Positions 53,539 to 62,637 of a stretch of 64,000 nt of DNA are shown in pieces; the stretch's first letter is position 1, and every line of letters starts with the position of its first letter. The translations under genes were made by a program, and so were the position numbers. Under the pieces are notes generated by a model that saw only the letters and a list, made by a program, of their open reading frames with translations, searched no databases and was not told the origin of the DNA. The stretch lies in NCBI GenBank assembly GCA_963776195.1, contig CAVZMO010000001.1, forward strand, positions 14,538 to 78,537. Reading direction: 5' to 3'. This DNA comes from CAVZMO01 sp963776195. Lineage in GTDB: Bacteria > Nitrospirota > Thermodesulfovibrionia > Thermodesulfovibrionales > SM23-35.

Positions 53539-54456
53539 ATGGAATATCTGCAGTTCATAATAATCATGCTCTTTTCTCCGCTCATTCAGGGGGTCATCAA
53601 GAAACTCAAGGCAAATATGCAGGGCCGCGTGGGGCCGGGCATATTCCAGACCTACTATGACCTGATAAGGCTTTGTCGGAAAGACATGGTTGTTTCCCGT
53701 GTATCGTCATGGATATTCAAGGCGACACCATATATCGTGTTTACCTCAACCATAGCGGCAGCCATGATTGTCCCGGTTATTACGACACGGTCCGGCCCCG
53801 GTGTGATGGGTGATTTCATAGCGCTGATTTATATCTTTGCACTCGGAAGGTTTTTCATGGCTCTTGCAGGGCTCGATACGGGGACGGCATTCGGCGGCGA
53901 GGGCAGCAGCAGGGAGATGACCGTGGCGGTGCTTGTCGAGCCGATGATGATGCTCAGCTTATTTACCGCTGCGATTTCTGCGGGCTCGACGAATGTGGCC
54001 AGGATTGCGGAGGTGCAGAATGTGCTCTATTCGCCGTCTCATGTCCTTGCACTCTCTGCCTTTATGGTGGCTATCGTCGCAGAGACGGGAAGGGTTCCCG
54101 TCGATAACCCCGATACACACCTCGAACTGACGATGATCCACGAGGGAATGATACTCGAATATTCCGGCAGATATCTTGCACTCATGGAATGGGCCCACTA
54201 TATGAAACAGATGCTGTTATTTACCGTTGCCGTCGATATATTCTTTCCCCTCGGCATTTCGAAGGATATGGAAATCACAAGCCTTGCTCTATCGTCGGCA
54301 CTGTATCTTCTCAAGATGTTTTTTATGGCTGTGTTAATGGCAACAATAGAGTCGACAAGGGCAAAAGTGAGATTCTTTCAGCTTCCGGCGCTGCTCGGGG
54401 GGGCCTTTGTCCTTGCGGTGCTGTCTCTCTTAACGTACATTATGATGGGGAAATAG
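53539..54456 (+). CDS. hyfC: Hyf/Ehr-type complex subunit C (NuoH-like)
   Basis: 305 residues. The HyfC/NuoH core is GVIKKLKANMQGRVGPGIFQ, then TYYDLIRLCRKDMVV, GGEGSSREMTVAVLVEPMMM and ETGRVPVDNPDTHLELTMIH with EGMILEYSGR, which face the peripheral arm. Several transmembrane helices are visible. It anchors the soluble module to the membrane in group 4-type and Ehr complexes. Confidence 0.92.
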   Translation: MEYLQFIIIMLFSPLIQGVIKKLKANMQGRVGPGIFQTYYDLIRLCRKDMVVSRVSSWIFKATPYIVFTSTIAAAMIVPVITTRSGPGVMGDFIALIYIFALGRFFMALAGLDTGTAFGGEGSSREMTVAVLVEPMMMLSLFTAAISAGSTNVARIAEVQNVLYSPSHVLALSAFMVAIVAETGRVPVDNPDTHLELTMIHEGMILEYSGRYLALMEWAHYMKQMLLFTVAVDIFFPLGISKDMEITSLALSSALYLLKMFFMAVLMATIESTRAKVRFFQLPALLGGAFVLAVLSLLTYIMMGK

Positions 54457-54457
54457 A

Positions 54458-55117
54458 ATGAAAAACTGGATCCAGGCATTTTCGATAATCGATTTCATTT
54501 CCGTGGGCATCCTCCTGACTGTTATCGCAATGAATGCCCTCAAGCGGCTCGAGTCGTATGTAAGGGCATACACACTCAATTCATGGCTTCTCTCATCGCT
54601 GATTGCCATCGTGGCATTCATGGTCGGTGAGACGCACCTCTATGTCGCATCCGTGACGACCCTTGTGAGCAAAGGGATTGTTATCCCGTGGTTTTTGCGA
54701 AAGATAGTCCGCCGGACAAAGGTTACCCATGATGCAGAACCGTATATAAGCAATACCCTCTCGCTCACGATATCGGGGATCCTTGTAGCGGTGGTCTATA
54801 CCTCTCTGAGTCAGGGTATCTTTGTTACCGGTTTTTCGAAAAATGTGCTTCAGATATCGATCGCCGTGATACTGATCGGCCTCTTCAGCATGATAACCGG
54901 AAGAAAGGCGATAACACAGGTTATAGGTCTGTTGTTCATGGAGAACGGACTTTTCCTCGCGGGCTTTTCCCTGACATTCGGCATGCCCGTTATTATCGAG
55001 CTCGGGATTTTATTCGACATGCTCATGGGCGTTATTATACTCGGCATATTTGCCGTTCAGATTAAGCGTGTGTTCATTTCTTCGGACCTCGATAAACTGA
55101 CGACATTGAAGGGATAG
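54458..55117 (+). CDS. hyfE: Hyf/Ehr-type complex subunit E (NuoK-like)
   Basis: 219 residues with seven or so hydrophobic segments. FMENGLFLAGFSLTFGMPVI, then IELGILFDMLMGVIILGIFA is the NuoK-like end of HyfE. It starts two bases after hyfC. Confidence 0.9.
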   Translation: MKNWIQAFSIIDFISVGILLTVIAMNALKRLESYVRAYTLNSWLLSSLIAIVAFMVGETHLYVASVTTLVSKGIVIPWFLRKIVRRTKVTHDAEPYISNTLSLTISGILVAVVYTSLSQGIFVTGFSKNVLQISIAVILIGLFSMITGRKAITQVIGLLFMENGLFLAGFSLTFGMPVIIELGILFDMLMGVIILGIFAVQIKRVFISSDLDKLTTLKG

Positions 55118-55122
55118 GATGA

Positions 55123-56646
55123 ATGCTTGAAATACTTCTGATACCGATTGTTACAGCTGCTATCTGCTATGCATTGAAGAATTGCAAGGTGGTCGGCTAC
55201 ATGAGCCTGGCCGGCGCCGTCGTTCTCACCGGGTTTTCCGTGCCGGTGATCCTTGCATCCGTCTCTCATCCCATCGAGACCCTGGGAGGGGTGCTCTATA
55301 TGGATGCCCTTTCAGGGTATATGATGGCATTGGTAATCTTCCTCTGTCTTGTCTCTGCAATTTATTCCATCGGGTATCTGGAGCATGAACTGAAGGTCGG
55401 TCTTACGGATACGGCGGGGATGAGGAGATATTATGCGTTGCTTCACCTGTTTATTTTCACTATGCTTCTTGTGACTGTCTCGAACAACCTTGCACTCATG
55501 TGGATCGCGGTAGAGGCGACGACAATCGTCTCTGCCGTCCTTATCGGGTTCGGTTTTAGAAAGAGGGCTTTGGCGGTTGAGGCGGCCTGGAAATATATAA
55601 TCCTCTGCACCGTGGGGATTACGTTTGCACTCCTCGGGACGTTCATAACATATTACGCCTCTACTGTCGTCACAGGGGCGGAGGGCGTATTGAACTGGAC
55701 GGAGCTCAAAGGGATTGCCGGCAGACTTAATCCTTCAACGATGAAGCTTGCCTTCATCTTTGTCCTTGTCGGATACGGCACCAAGGCGGGGTTGGCGCCT
55801 GTCCACAACTGGCTTCCGGATGCCCACAGCCAGGCACCGAGCCCTATAAGCGCCCTTCTCTCAGGAATCCTTCTCAATACCGCGTTCTATGGGATTATGA
55901 GGTTCGTATCGCTGGTAGAGCCTTCAACGGGAGAAGCATTTACCGGCAATCTGCTGATTGTCTTCGGTCTTCTTTCCATGGGCATCTCTTCGGTATTCAT
56001 TCTTGTTCAGGACAATTACAAGAGGCTTCTTGCCTACAGCAGTATCGAGCATATGGGAATTATTTCACTCGGGACGGGCATCGGGGGATTTGCCGGCATT
56101 TACGGCGCGCTATTGCATATTTTAAACCACGCCATTTCAAAGCCCCTCATGTTTTTTGCATCGGGAAAGATCCAGGCACGGTTCGGTTCCACGAGGATAG
56201 AGAACGTGAGCGGAGTGCTTTCCTCGATGCCGTTGCTCGGGACGCTCACCTTCATCGGCGCATTCTCTCTCGCCGGCTCGCCGCCTTTCAATATCTTTCT
56301 GAGTGAATTTACCGTCCTCAAAGCAGGAGTAGATAAGGGATTGTGGTTCGTGATCGGACTGTTCCTTGTCTTTGTCGTCATCGTCTTTTACGGGATACTC
56401 TCCGGGTTCGGGAAGATGCTTTTTGGGAAAGCCACGGAGCAGAAAAATGGGGCTGCCGGGGAACAGGTCACCGGGGGATTGGTAATACCGAAGCATCAGG
56501 AATCGCCGGCCTACGGGCTTCCGGGTTTTATGACTGATACGATAATGATTGCGATGGCGCTGTCTGTTGTTTTCCTCGGCGTAACTGTCCCTGATTTCAT
56601 AGATAATACGATCAGGACCTGTGTTCATGTCCTTGGAGTCAGGTAA
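55123..56646 (+). CDS. hyfF: Hyf/Ehr-type complex subunit F (NuoN/M-like antiporter)
   Basis: 507 residues of the antiporter family. Motifs are LALMWIAVEATTIVSAVLIG (TM Glu), VGYGTKAGLAPVHNWLPDAH, SQAPSPISALLSGILLN and YSSIEHMGIISLGTG, with HILNHAISKPLMFFASG. The second proton-translocation subunit of the complex. Its TAA shares a base with the next ATG. Confidence 0.92.
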   Translation: MLEILLIPIVTAAICYALKNCKVVGYMSLAGAVVLTGFSVPVILASVSHPIETLGGVLYMDALSGYMMALVIFLCLVSAIYSIGYLEHELKVGLTDTAGMRRYYALLHLFIFTMLLVTVSNNLALMWIAVEATTIVSAVLIGFGFRKRALAVEAAWKYIILCTVGITFALLGTFITYYASTVVTGAEGVLNWTELKGIAGRLNPSTMKLAFIFVLVGYGTKAGLAPVHNWLPDAHSQAPSPISALLSGILLNTAFYGIMRFVSLVEPSTGEAFTGNLLIVFGLLSMGISSVFILVQDNYKRLLAYSSIEHMGIISLGTGIGGFAGIYGALLHILNHAISKPLMFFASGKIQARFGSTRIENVSGVLSSMPLLGTLTFIGAFSLAGSPPFNIFLSEFTVLKAGVDKGLWFVIGLFLVFVVIVFYGILSGFGKMLFGKATEQKNGAAGEQVTGGLVIPKHQESPAYGLPGFMTDTIMIAMALSVVFLGVTVPDFIDNTIRTCVHVLGVR

Positions 56647-58214
56647 TGGAAAATATACTGAAGAAAGCGGCAGCGACGAGAGAAAATCTGAATGAGCAAT
56701 ATATAGAAGTTACAGGAAAGAGCTTTAAAAGTATATGCGTATATCTTTATTTGGAAAAGGGGGCCTTATTGCGGCTCATGTTTGGAGCGGATGAAAGGGA
56801 AATCGATGGGACGTTCAAGATTTATACCGTATTTTCTATCCCCGGAATTGACAAATTCTCTATCGTTGTACTGCCGATTAAGCATGATGCCCCTTCGTTC
56901 CCCTCTCTGACCCATGATATCCCGGCAGCCCATTGGTATGAGCGGGAGATCAATGACATGTTCGGCCTGATGCCGGAAGGGCATCCGGATCTGCGCAGGC
57001 TTGTATTCCACGATTCTTTTCCATCCGGTGCACACCCCCTGCGGAAAGACTGGACCATCACTGAGCACGAATTGAAGGAATGGGGAGAGGGGACCGCCCC
57101 GAAAGAACCCTACCGTTTTATGGAGGTCGAGGGCGAAGGGGTCTACGAGATACCTGTCGGTCCTGTCCATGCGGGGATAATCGAACCCGGACATTTCAGG
57201 TTTAGTGCGCTCGGTGAGACGATACTCTTCCTTGAACCGAGATTATTTTATACCCATAAAGGTACGGAAAAACACTTTGAGCAGATCGGTTTTACTGCGG
57301 GGGTGAAACTTGCGGAGAGGGTTTCGGGGACGTCTTCTTTCTCCCATTCGTCTGCCTATTGCATGGCCGTGGAGAGAATGGCAGGGATTGAGATAACGGA
57401 AAGCGCAAAGGCAATAAGGACACTCCTTCTGGAACTTGAGAGGTTATATAATCACATAGGCGATATTGGAAACATGTGTGCGGGTACCGGCCTTGCTGTT
57501 GGATATGCAAAAGGTGCGGTAATCAAGGAAAGTCTTATGCAGCTAAATGAAAGGCTCACGAAGAGCAGATATTTGAGGGGTGTGAACGTTATCGGCGGAG
57601 TTGAGAAAGATATATTCCTGTACCGGGACGATATCCTCTCGACGATCGACACCGTGACAAAGGAATATAAGGGATTCATGAACTTGCTGCTCGGTGCGGT
57701 TTCGCACGTGGAGAGGCTGGAAGGCACGGGAAAATTATCAAGGGAGATCGCGAGGAAATTGGGCGCGACAGGGATTGCGGCACGGGCATCGGGGATCAAC
57801 GACGATATCAGGAAGGCCCATCCTCACCTGTTTTATGACAGACTCGACTTTGAGATACACACCGTGTCGAAAGGCGATGTGCTTGCGCGGATGATGGTCA
57901 GGGCCGGGGAGGCGGAGTGCTCGATATCCATTATCAATACGCTCCTTGAAAAAGGATATAAAGGAGACTTGGCGGTTGCTCCGAGGGAGATCCCGGCCTT
58001 TTCGTCGGCATTGGGCTATACGGAGACACCGAGGGGGGCACTCTTTTACTGGGTCATGTCCGACAAGGACGGACGACCGCTGAGGGTAAAACTAAGGTCT
58101 CCGTCATATTGCAACTGGCCTGTGGTGCCCTTCGCGGTCCACGGCAATATCGTGCCTGACTTTCCCTTGTGCAACAAGAGCTTCAATCTGTCTTATTCAG
58201 GATGTGATATGTGA
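56646..58214 (+). CDS. Hyf/Ehr-type subunit G, NuoCD-like, without [NiFe] cysteines
   Basis: 522 residues: a NuoC-like domain (1-150, with EREINDMFGLMPEGHPDLRR) fused to a NuoD/large-subunit domain (about 160-522). Where hydrogenases carry RxCGxC near the N-terminal L1 motif, this protein has ERVSGTSSFSHSSAYC (about 222-237), so both cysteines are replaced. At the C-terminus, where DPCxxC is expected, it has NLSYSGCDM. It therefore cannot hold a normal Ni-Fe site. This matches Ehr (energy-converting hydrogenase-related) complexes rather than hydrogenase 4. Gene symbol left blank for that reason. Confidence 0.88.
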   Translation: MENILKKAAATRENLNEQYIEVTGKSFKSICVYLYLEKGALLRLMFGADEREIDGTFKIYTVFSIPGIDKFSIVVLPIKHDAPSFPSLTHDIPAAHWYEREINDMFGLMPEGHPDLRRLVFHDSFPSGAHPLRKDWTITEHELKEWGEGTAPKEPYRFMEVEGEGVYEIPVGPVHAGIIEPGHFRFSALGETILFLEPRLFYTHKGTEKHFEQIGFTAGVKLAERVSGTSSFSHSSAYCMAVERMAGIEITESAKAIRTLLLELERLYNHIGDIGNMCAGTGLAVGYAKGAVIKESLMQLNERLTKSRYLRGVNVIGGVEKDIFLYRDDILSTIDTVTKEYKGFMNLLLGAVSHVERLEGTGKLSREIARKLGATGIAARASGINDDIRKAHPHLFYDRLDFEIHTVSKGDVLARMMVRAGEAECSISIINTLLEKGYKGDLAVAPREIPAFSSALGYTETPRGALFYWVMSDKDGRPLRVKLRSPSYCNWPVVPFAVHGNIVPDFPLCNKSFNLSYSGCDM

Positions 58215-58744
58215 TTAAAGAGATTCTGAAGAATATAATAGGCAAAAAGAAGGCTGTTCCTTTCCCGGAAGGGTTCAAGGTTTCCCCTGAGGAAGCCGCG
58301 AAAGTCATCTCGCTTCAGGAGGGGATTGACAAAGTGTTCGGCAGGTCGTTCAGGATCAGACAGGTGGATGCAGGTTCGTGCAACGCCTGCGAATGGGAAT
58401 GTACCGCCCTTACCAATCCTATTTACGACATTCAGAGATTTGGCATCGATTTCGTGGCGTCTCCCAGACATGCGGACGCACTTCTTGTTACCGGTCCTGT
58501 TTCAAGACAGATGGAACTCGCCCTCAAAAAGACCTATATAGCAACTCCTGAGCCGAGACTCGTTATCGCTTGCGGAGACTGCACCACGGACGGAGGAGTC
58601 TATAAAGGGAGCTATGCAGTAACAAGCGGTGTCGCCAATGTGGTTCCCGTAGACTGTTACATCCCGGGATGTCCGCCGACCCCGGTTCAGATTATCCTGG
58701 GTCTTCACAATCTCATCGAGAAGATGATCCGGTCAAAGCAGTAA
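58211..58744 (+). CDS. hyfI: Hyf/Ehr-type subunit I (NuoB-like, [4Fe-4S])
   Basis: 177 residues. The cluster ligands are conserved: DAGSCNACEWE (residues 53-63), ACGDC (about 121) and VDCYIPGCPPTP (about 150), the N2-type arrangement of NuoB and HyfI. It overlaps the previous gene by four bases and closes the operon. No hyfA, hyfH or hydrogenase maturation gene follows. Confidence 0.92.
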   Translation: MIKEILKNIIGKKKAVPFPEGFKVSPEEAAKVISLQEGIDKVFGRSFRIRQVDAGSCNACEWECTALTNPIYDIQRFGIDFVASPRHADALLVTGPVSRQMELALKKTYIATPEPRLVIACGDCTTDGGVYKGSYAVTSGVANVVPVDCYIPGCPPTPVQIILGLHNLIEKMIRSKQ

Positions 58745-59084
58745 CTTGCCGGTAAATGCACAAAGCATAGGCTGATCAGGGATATGCTTCACGATACCCA
58801 GGCATGAAAGGATGGAAAGTTGAAAGACAGAACGGCGTCTTCAAGCCTTGCGTATTCTGACAAGCCCGCTTCACAGGAAATAAAATCGAATGCAAGATGG
58901 TTCCGGCTCATTCCACCACATATATTCAGATGTAAACCGTCATTTTGGCCGCCCTCGAACTTGGGTAAGAGCGCTACTTATAAACAGAATCACTCAGGGC
59001 AAGGTACTTCATCTACTTCGCGACGTGATCAATCAATGATCGGGTGCGCATAACACCTCCTACTTAGCATTTATGGTATAACGT
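58745..59084. other. Gap between the Hyf/Ehr operon and the IS110 element
   Basis: No supportable gene; the only open frame (58820-59053) has no ribosome site or recognisable motif. The left boundary of the IS110 element probably lies here, but I cannot place it. Confidence 0.35.
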
Positions 59085-59269
59085 CTGAATGAATGGGTTT
59101 TACCCATTCAAGAAGAAGGCAGGAGAACCTGAGCTTCACCTGGGTCTTAGAACCCTTCTTGTAGTGTGTTATGATTGGTTGATTGGGTCGAGAACCCTTG
59201 TCACGATGGAGGTTTGGTTTGGGAGGCTTTCCTGTCGTCTTTCTAATACCGTTTTAAGGAGGTGTTGCT
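59085..59269 (+). ncRNA. Candidate IS110 bridge RNA region
   Basis: The non-coding stretch upstream of the transposase holds a 9-bp perfect hairpin (59090-59110, TGAATGGGT-TTT-ACCCATTCA). Two further GGGT/ACCC hairpins with similar bodies but different loops follow (59142-59155, loop CTTAGA; 59185-59197, loop CGAGA). IS110 elements are known to encode a structured guide (bridge) RNA in a non-coding end with two binding loops. The match here is by location and layout only. Confidence 0.4.
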
Positions 59270-60460
59270 TTGTCAGCTCTGTTTATTGGCATCGATGTAT
59301 CAAAGGATTTCTCAACAGCACAAGCAATAGATGGTAATGGCAACAAGTGTTTCTATCTTGAGCTTGCAATGACCGCTGATGGATTCGATAAACTATTAAA
59401 GGCCATAACATCTTACTGTAAAGACATCGGAGAGGTAACTGTTGCTATGGAGTCCACGGGTTGCTACCACGTAAACCTCTTCTCCTTTCTCACGTACGAG
59501 GGAATTCGCTGCATTATTATCAATCCTCTTCTGACGGCTAATTTTGCGAAGCTTTCACTGAGGAAAACCAAGACCGACAAGAAAGACGCTCTCACGATTG
59601 CCCAGTTTCTTCGCGTACATAAAGACACCCTATTGAAAACAGACCTTTCCCCGGATCTGCAGGACCTCAAAGACCTTGCACGAGAGCATGAATCCCTTAC
59701 GAACCTCATCGCGGGGATGAAAAATGATATCAGAAGGATGCTGCAGATCACGTTCCCTGAGCTTGAGTCTATCTGTAATATCTTCTCTGAGACAATACTT
59801 GAGTTTCTCAGGCAATTCCCATCAGCCCGTTCAATCAAAATTGCCAGGCCGAATACAATTGCTAAGGCCTTACTCCATGAGGACAAAAGAAAAAAGACTT
59901 CTGTGTCGGCAGAAGATATCATCAGGGCAGCAAAGACATCTGTTGCGTCTCACGCTGCAGCCAAAGAGATCATCCTTCCTGAAAAGATCTCCACGCTTCA
60001 GCACCTAATAGAAAAGAAGGTCAGGATGAAAAAGGCACTGGTTGAAGCATGTGAGGCCATGATGGTTGAAGATATAGAAATTATCACTTCCATTGGGGGA
60101 ATAAGTAATATAACGGCTTCACGGCTCTTGGCCGAAATAGGAGACTACAGGGCCTTCTCTACGTATAAACATCTCATCGCCTTTGCTGGTCTTGATCCAT
60201 CAGTTCATCAATCCGGCAAATTTGAAGGCATAAGCAGAATATCGAAAAGAGGCAATCGCCACCTGAGATATATCATTTATCTTATGACTACTTGTGTTGT
60301 GAGGGGAGATAATATCTTCAGTTCTTATTATCAGAAGAGAAGAGCAGAAGGACTACCGTTTAAAATGGCTATCATCGCTACTGCCCACAAATTAATAAGA
60401 GTGCTCTTTACAATGCTCTCAAAAAGAACAACTTATAAACCAAAGGAGGTGGATGCCTAA
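59270..60460 (+). CDS. IS110-family transposase (DEDD recombinase)
   Basis: 396 residues from TTG 59270, preceded by AAGGAGGTG. The RuvC-like N-terminus has FIGIDVSKDFSTAQAIDG, VAMESTGCYH and KTDKKDALTIAQFL. The C-terminal Tnp domain has ITSIGGISNITASRLLAEIG, LIAFAGLDPSVHQSGKFEG and ISKRGNRHLRYIIYL, with the catalytic serine region. It is full length and looks intact. Confidence 0.92.
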   Translation: MSALFIGIDVSKDFSTAQAIDGNGNKCFYLELAMTADGFDKLLKAITSYCKDIGEVTVAMESTGCYHVNLFSFLTYEGIRCIIINPLLTANFAKLSLRKTKTDKKDALTIAQFLRVHKDTLLKTDLSPDLQDLKDLAREHESLTNLIAGMKNDIRRMLQITFPELESICNIFSETILEFLRQFPSARSIKIARPNTIAKALLHEDKRKKTSVSAEDIIRAAKTSVASHAAAKEIILPEKISTLQHLIEKKVRMKKALVEACEAMMVEDIEIITSIGGISNITASRLLAEIGDYRAFSTYKHLIAFAGLDPSVHQSGKFEGISRISKRGNRHLRYIIYLMTTCVVRGDNIFSSYYQKRRAEGLPFKMAIIATAHKLIRVLFTMLSKRTTYKPKEVDA

Positions 60461-60579
60461 TAGTTGACTACAACTAATCAGTGATGGCGAGAAGCTATGT
60501 CAATGACTACGGAAAGAAATGTTTTACGGTTGAACCGTGGGGCTAACAGGGGCGAACAGCGATTCACATGAGCGATTTA

Positions 60580-61050
60580 TTAGCCGGACTCATCTGAGAA
60601 CTTGCCTGATAACTTGGTGATTGCCCTAAAAGGTTCTGTCTTAATGAGCACAGCGTTAGCAATGTGCACAGCAAACTGCTTCGCATCTTTGGCAGTATTG
60701 AGATCAATCTTGTAATAGCTTCCAACTTTCCTTGCTGGCTCTGTGTATCCTACAGTCGTGAAGAAATTCCCCGAAACATCTATTCGTTTCTTCTTACTGA
60801 TATCGTCAATCCTCGCTATTAGAACCAATATGTCTGATAATGTAACCTTAGACTTATAACATTTGCACTCTATTAAGACCAACTTTTCACCTGGTATTTC
60901 TATCGATACATCAATTTGATGCCTAAAACCAGATGCTCCTTCGATCTTATTTCTTGCGCCAACGTTTACTGATGCATTTTGAAGGTTTGGTGATACCTGT
61001 TTAACCTCATCCGCAATAGTCTTCACTGTTATTTCATAATACTTTGACAT
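60580..61050 (-). CDS. Small PD-(D/E)XK (Mrr-like) nuclease domain protein
   Basis: 156 residues. RHQIDVSIEIPGEKLVLIEC followed by KCYKSKV holds the Asp...Glu-x-Lys catalytic pattern of restriction-endonuclease-like folds. It lacks a DNA-recognition domain. A function in defence or element biology is plausible but not shown. It lies between IS110 and a lipoprotein gene. Confidence 0.65.
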   Translation of the reverse strand: MSKYYEITVKTIADEVKQVSPNLQNASVNVGARNKIEGASGFRHQIDVSIEIPGEKLVLIECKCYKSKVTLSDILVLIARIDDISKKKRIDVSGNFFTTVGYTEPARKVGSYYKIDLNTAKDAKQFAVHIANAVLIKTEPFRAITKLSGKFSDESG

Positions 61051-61134
61051 AACAATTCTTCAATCTCACGCTGAAAGCCGTACCGATCTTTCGTCACCTT
61101 CTCGTGAGCAACTTGTTAGCGCACGGTCGGAAGC

Positions 61135-61830
61135 TCAGGGTTGCTGGTCCCTAACTGTACGAAAAATGGTATCCATGGCTCTTGTAAGCTGAACGGCTAC
61201 TCGTTGCCACGCAGCTTCGGCAGCCTTGTTGCCGGATGCGTAACCCCAGACATTAGATTCTCGGTGCTCTGCCACAATAGGCACGGTGAAGGCAATTGGC
61301 GTGGCACCTCGGTAGTCTTGGACTTCAAGGTCAATCCAGGCCGCACCATTCCACCAGCCTTCGCCAGTAAAAGAGCCCGCAAATACTGACTGCTCAGCTG
61401 ATACATTTCCCACGACAAGCCCCCATGGGCCGGTAGCACTGCCCTGAGCAGAGCTTACGGCATTCGCGAAAGCCATAGTAGAAATCAGACGGCTTCCAAA
61501 GGAGGCTCCAAGCGTGACGATACGAACTCGAATCGCGACACGACCTAGGGGCGTTTTGGTGAAGTAATCAGTCCACTCAATTGAAGAGCCATAAATCCGC
61601 CATAAATCTGCTTGGAGTTGTGTTGCCGCCTCCTTCGGATCTTGGGTGGCCCGACCGTCAAAAACCGCGCTAAGAATCGGAGGCTTCAAGTCGAGGCCAA
61701 CTCTGGGAGCGTCGGAGAGCGTTGGCAAGATATGACGTTCCGTTGCGCACCCAGTCAACGCAGCCAGAGCAGTCATCAATGTGACAGCTATATAAATGAG
61801 CTTGATTTTTATGATAGATCCTCCAGCCAA
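61135..61830 (-). CDS. Predicted lipoprotein of unknown function
   Basis: 231 residues with a signal peptide and lipobox (LAALTGC, Cys about 28). It is richer in Ala/Gly and more GC-rich in codon use than its neighbours, hinting at a separate origin. Internal segments include FDGRATQDPKEAATQLQADL and GEGWWNGAAWIDLEVQDY. No family is recognised. Confidence 0.6.
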   Translation of the reverse strand: MAGGSIIKIKLIYIAVTLMTALAALTGCATERHILPTLSDAPRVGLDLKPPILSAVFDGRATQDPKEAATQLQADLWRIYGSSIEWTDYFTKTPLGRVAIRVRIVTLGASFGSRLISTMAFANAVSSAQGSATGPWGLVVGNVSAEQSVFAGSFTGEGWWNGAAWIDLEVQDYRGATPIAFTVPIVAEHRESNVWGYASGNKAAEAAWQRVAVQLTRAMDTIFRTVRDQQP

Positions 61831-62160
61831 TTATAGACAGCTTTTCACGCAACTATACCACAGTACATGACCGAAATAAATAGAAAATAACATCATTGAA
61901 AGGTCATTCAGGAAAGTCTATTTCTCTTTTATGGATAAAACCAGGAAAGATCATCGTCGCTTATTACAGGATTTGGACATATTTCGTGAGCTACGGCAGA
62001 AGAGATCCAAAAATGATTCCGATGAATATCGATTGTAATCTGCATGAGAAGAGGTGTTTCTCAGGTGGCAGATTACAGGAAGTTATCGAGCAACAGCGGG
62101 TCCAATCGCCTGTATAAATTTGCGTTGCGCACTGGTTTTTGTCGGCTGGTTGTTGTAAAT
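61831..62160. other. Intergenic, no gene seen
   Basis: Only a short frame (61896-62117) without ribosome site or motif. No clear repeat, terminator or RNA. Confidence 0.3.
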
Positions 62161-62637
62161 TTAGAATCTTTTGATAATATCTGTGATAATAGCTTCCAAT
62201 TTGTAGTAGTCTTCATAATAATCTACTTCTCCAAGATATTCCGCTTCTTTTTGAGCATGGATGCGAACTTCTAACCATGAATCTGTAGAGCCTAAAGTCC
62301 AAAAAATTGGTTCTATCAGAAAATTATAGCCTCTGGGATTGAAGTTATGTTCAATAATTTTATTTCTCGTTTCTGAAAATTTATTTAAGAAAACTATATC
62401 TGTACTTGAAAGATTCTTCATAAGACATAGCTCTCTTAAAATGTCAATAAACTTCTTGCCATATTGGTAAACACCAAACAAGTTTGCTCCAGCTAATTTT
62501 ATGTAAGAGACGGATTTTTGAGGATCTTCATAATTATTAATAGATGAAACCTTATTCATTCTCAATTGGTAAAAACTGAAATAGAAGAGGACCTTGTCCC
62601 GTTCTGTAGTTGAAGTAAGAAGGACCCTGTTAGCCAT
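62161..62637 (-). pseudogene. Hypothetical protein, 5' end replaced by IS256 element
   Basis: 158 residues. The body (VLFYFSFYQLRMNKVSSINN, FVEILRE-like helix, NKIIEHNFNPRGYNFLIEPI) looks like a genuine protein with several tyrosines and a helical C-terminus. Its first 14 codons (62637-62595) lie inside the left inverted repeat of the IS element, so the native start was lost on insertion. The function is unknown. Confidence 0.55.

Noticed and set aside
51545..58744. Functional hydrogenase 4 / formate hydrogenlyase
   Set aside because: The Ni-Fe ligand cysteines are absent and no formate dehydrogenase, ferredoxin or maturation gene accompanies the operon.
58820..59053. 77-residue frame before the IS110 element
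   Set aside because: No coding character, no start signal, likely chance frame.
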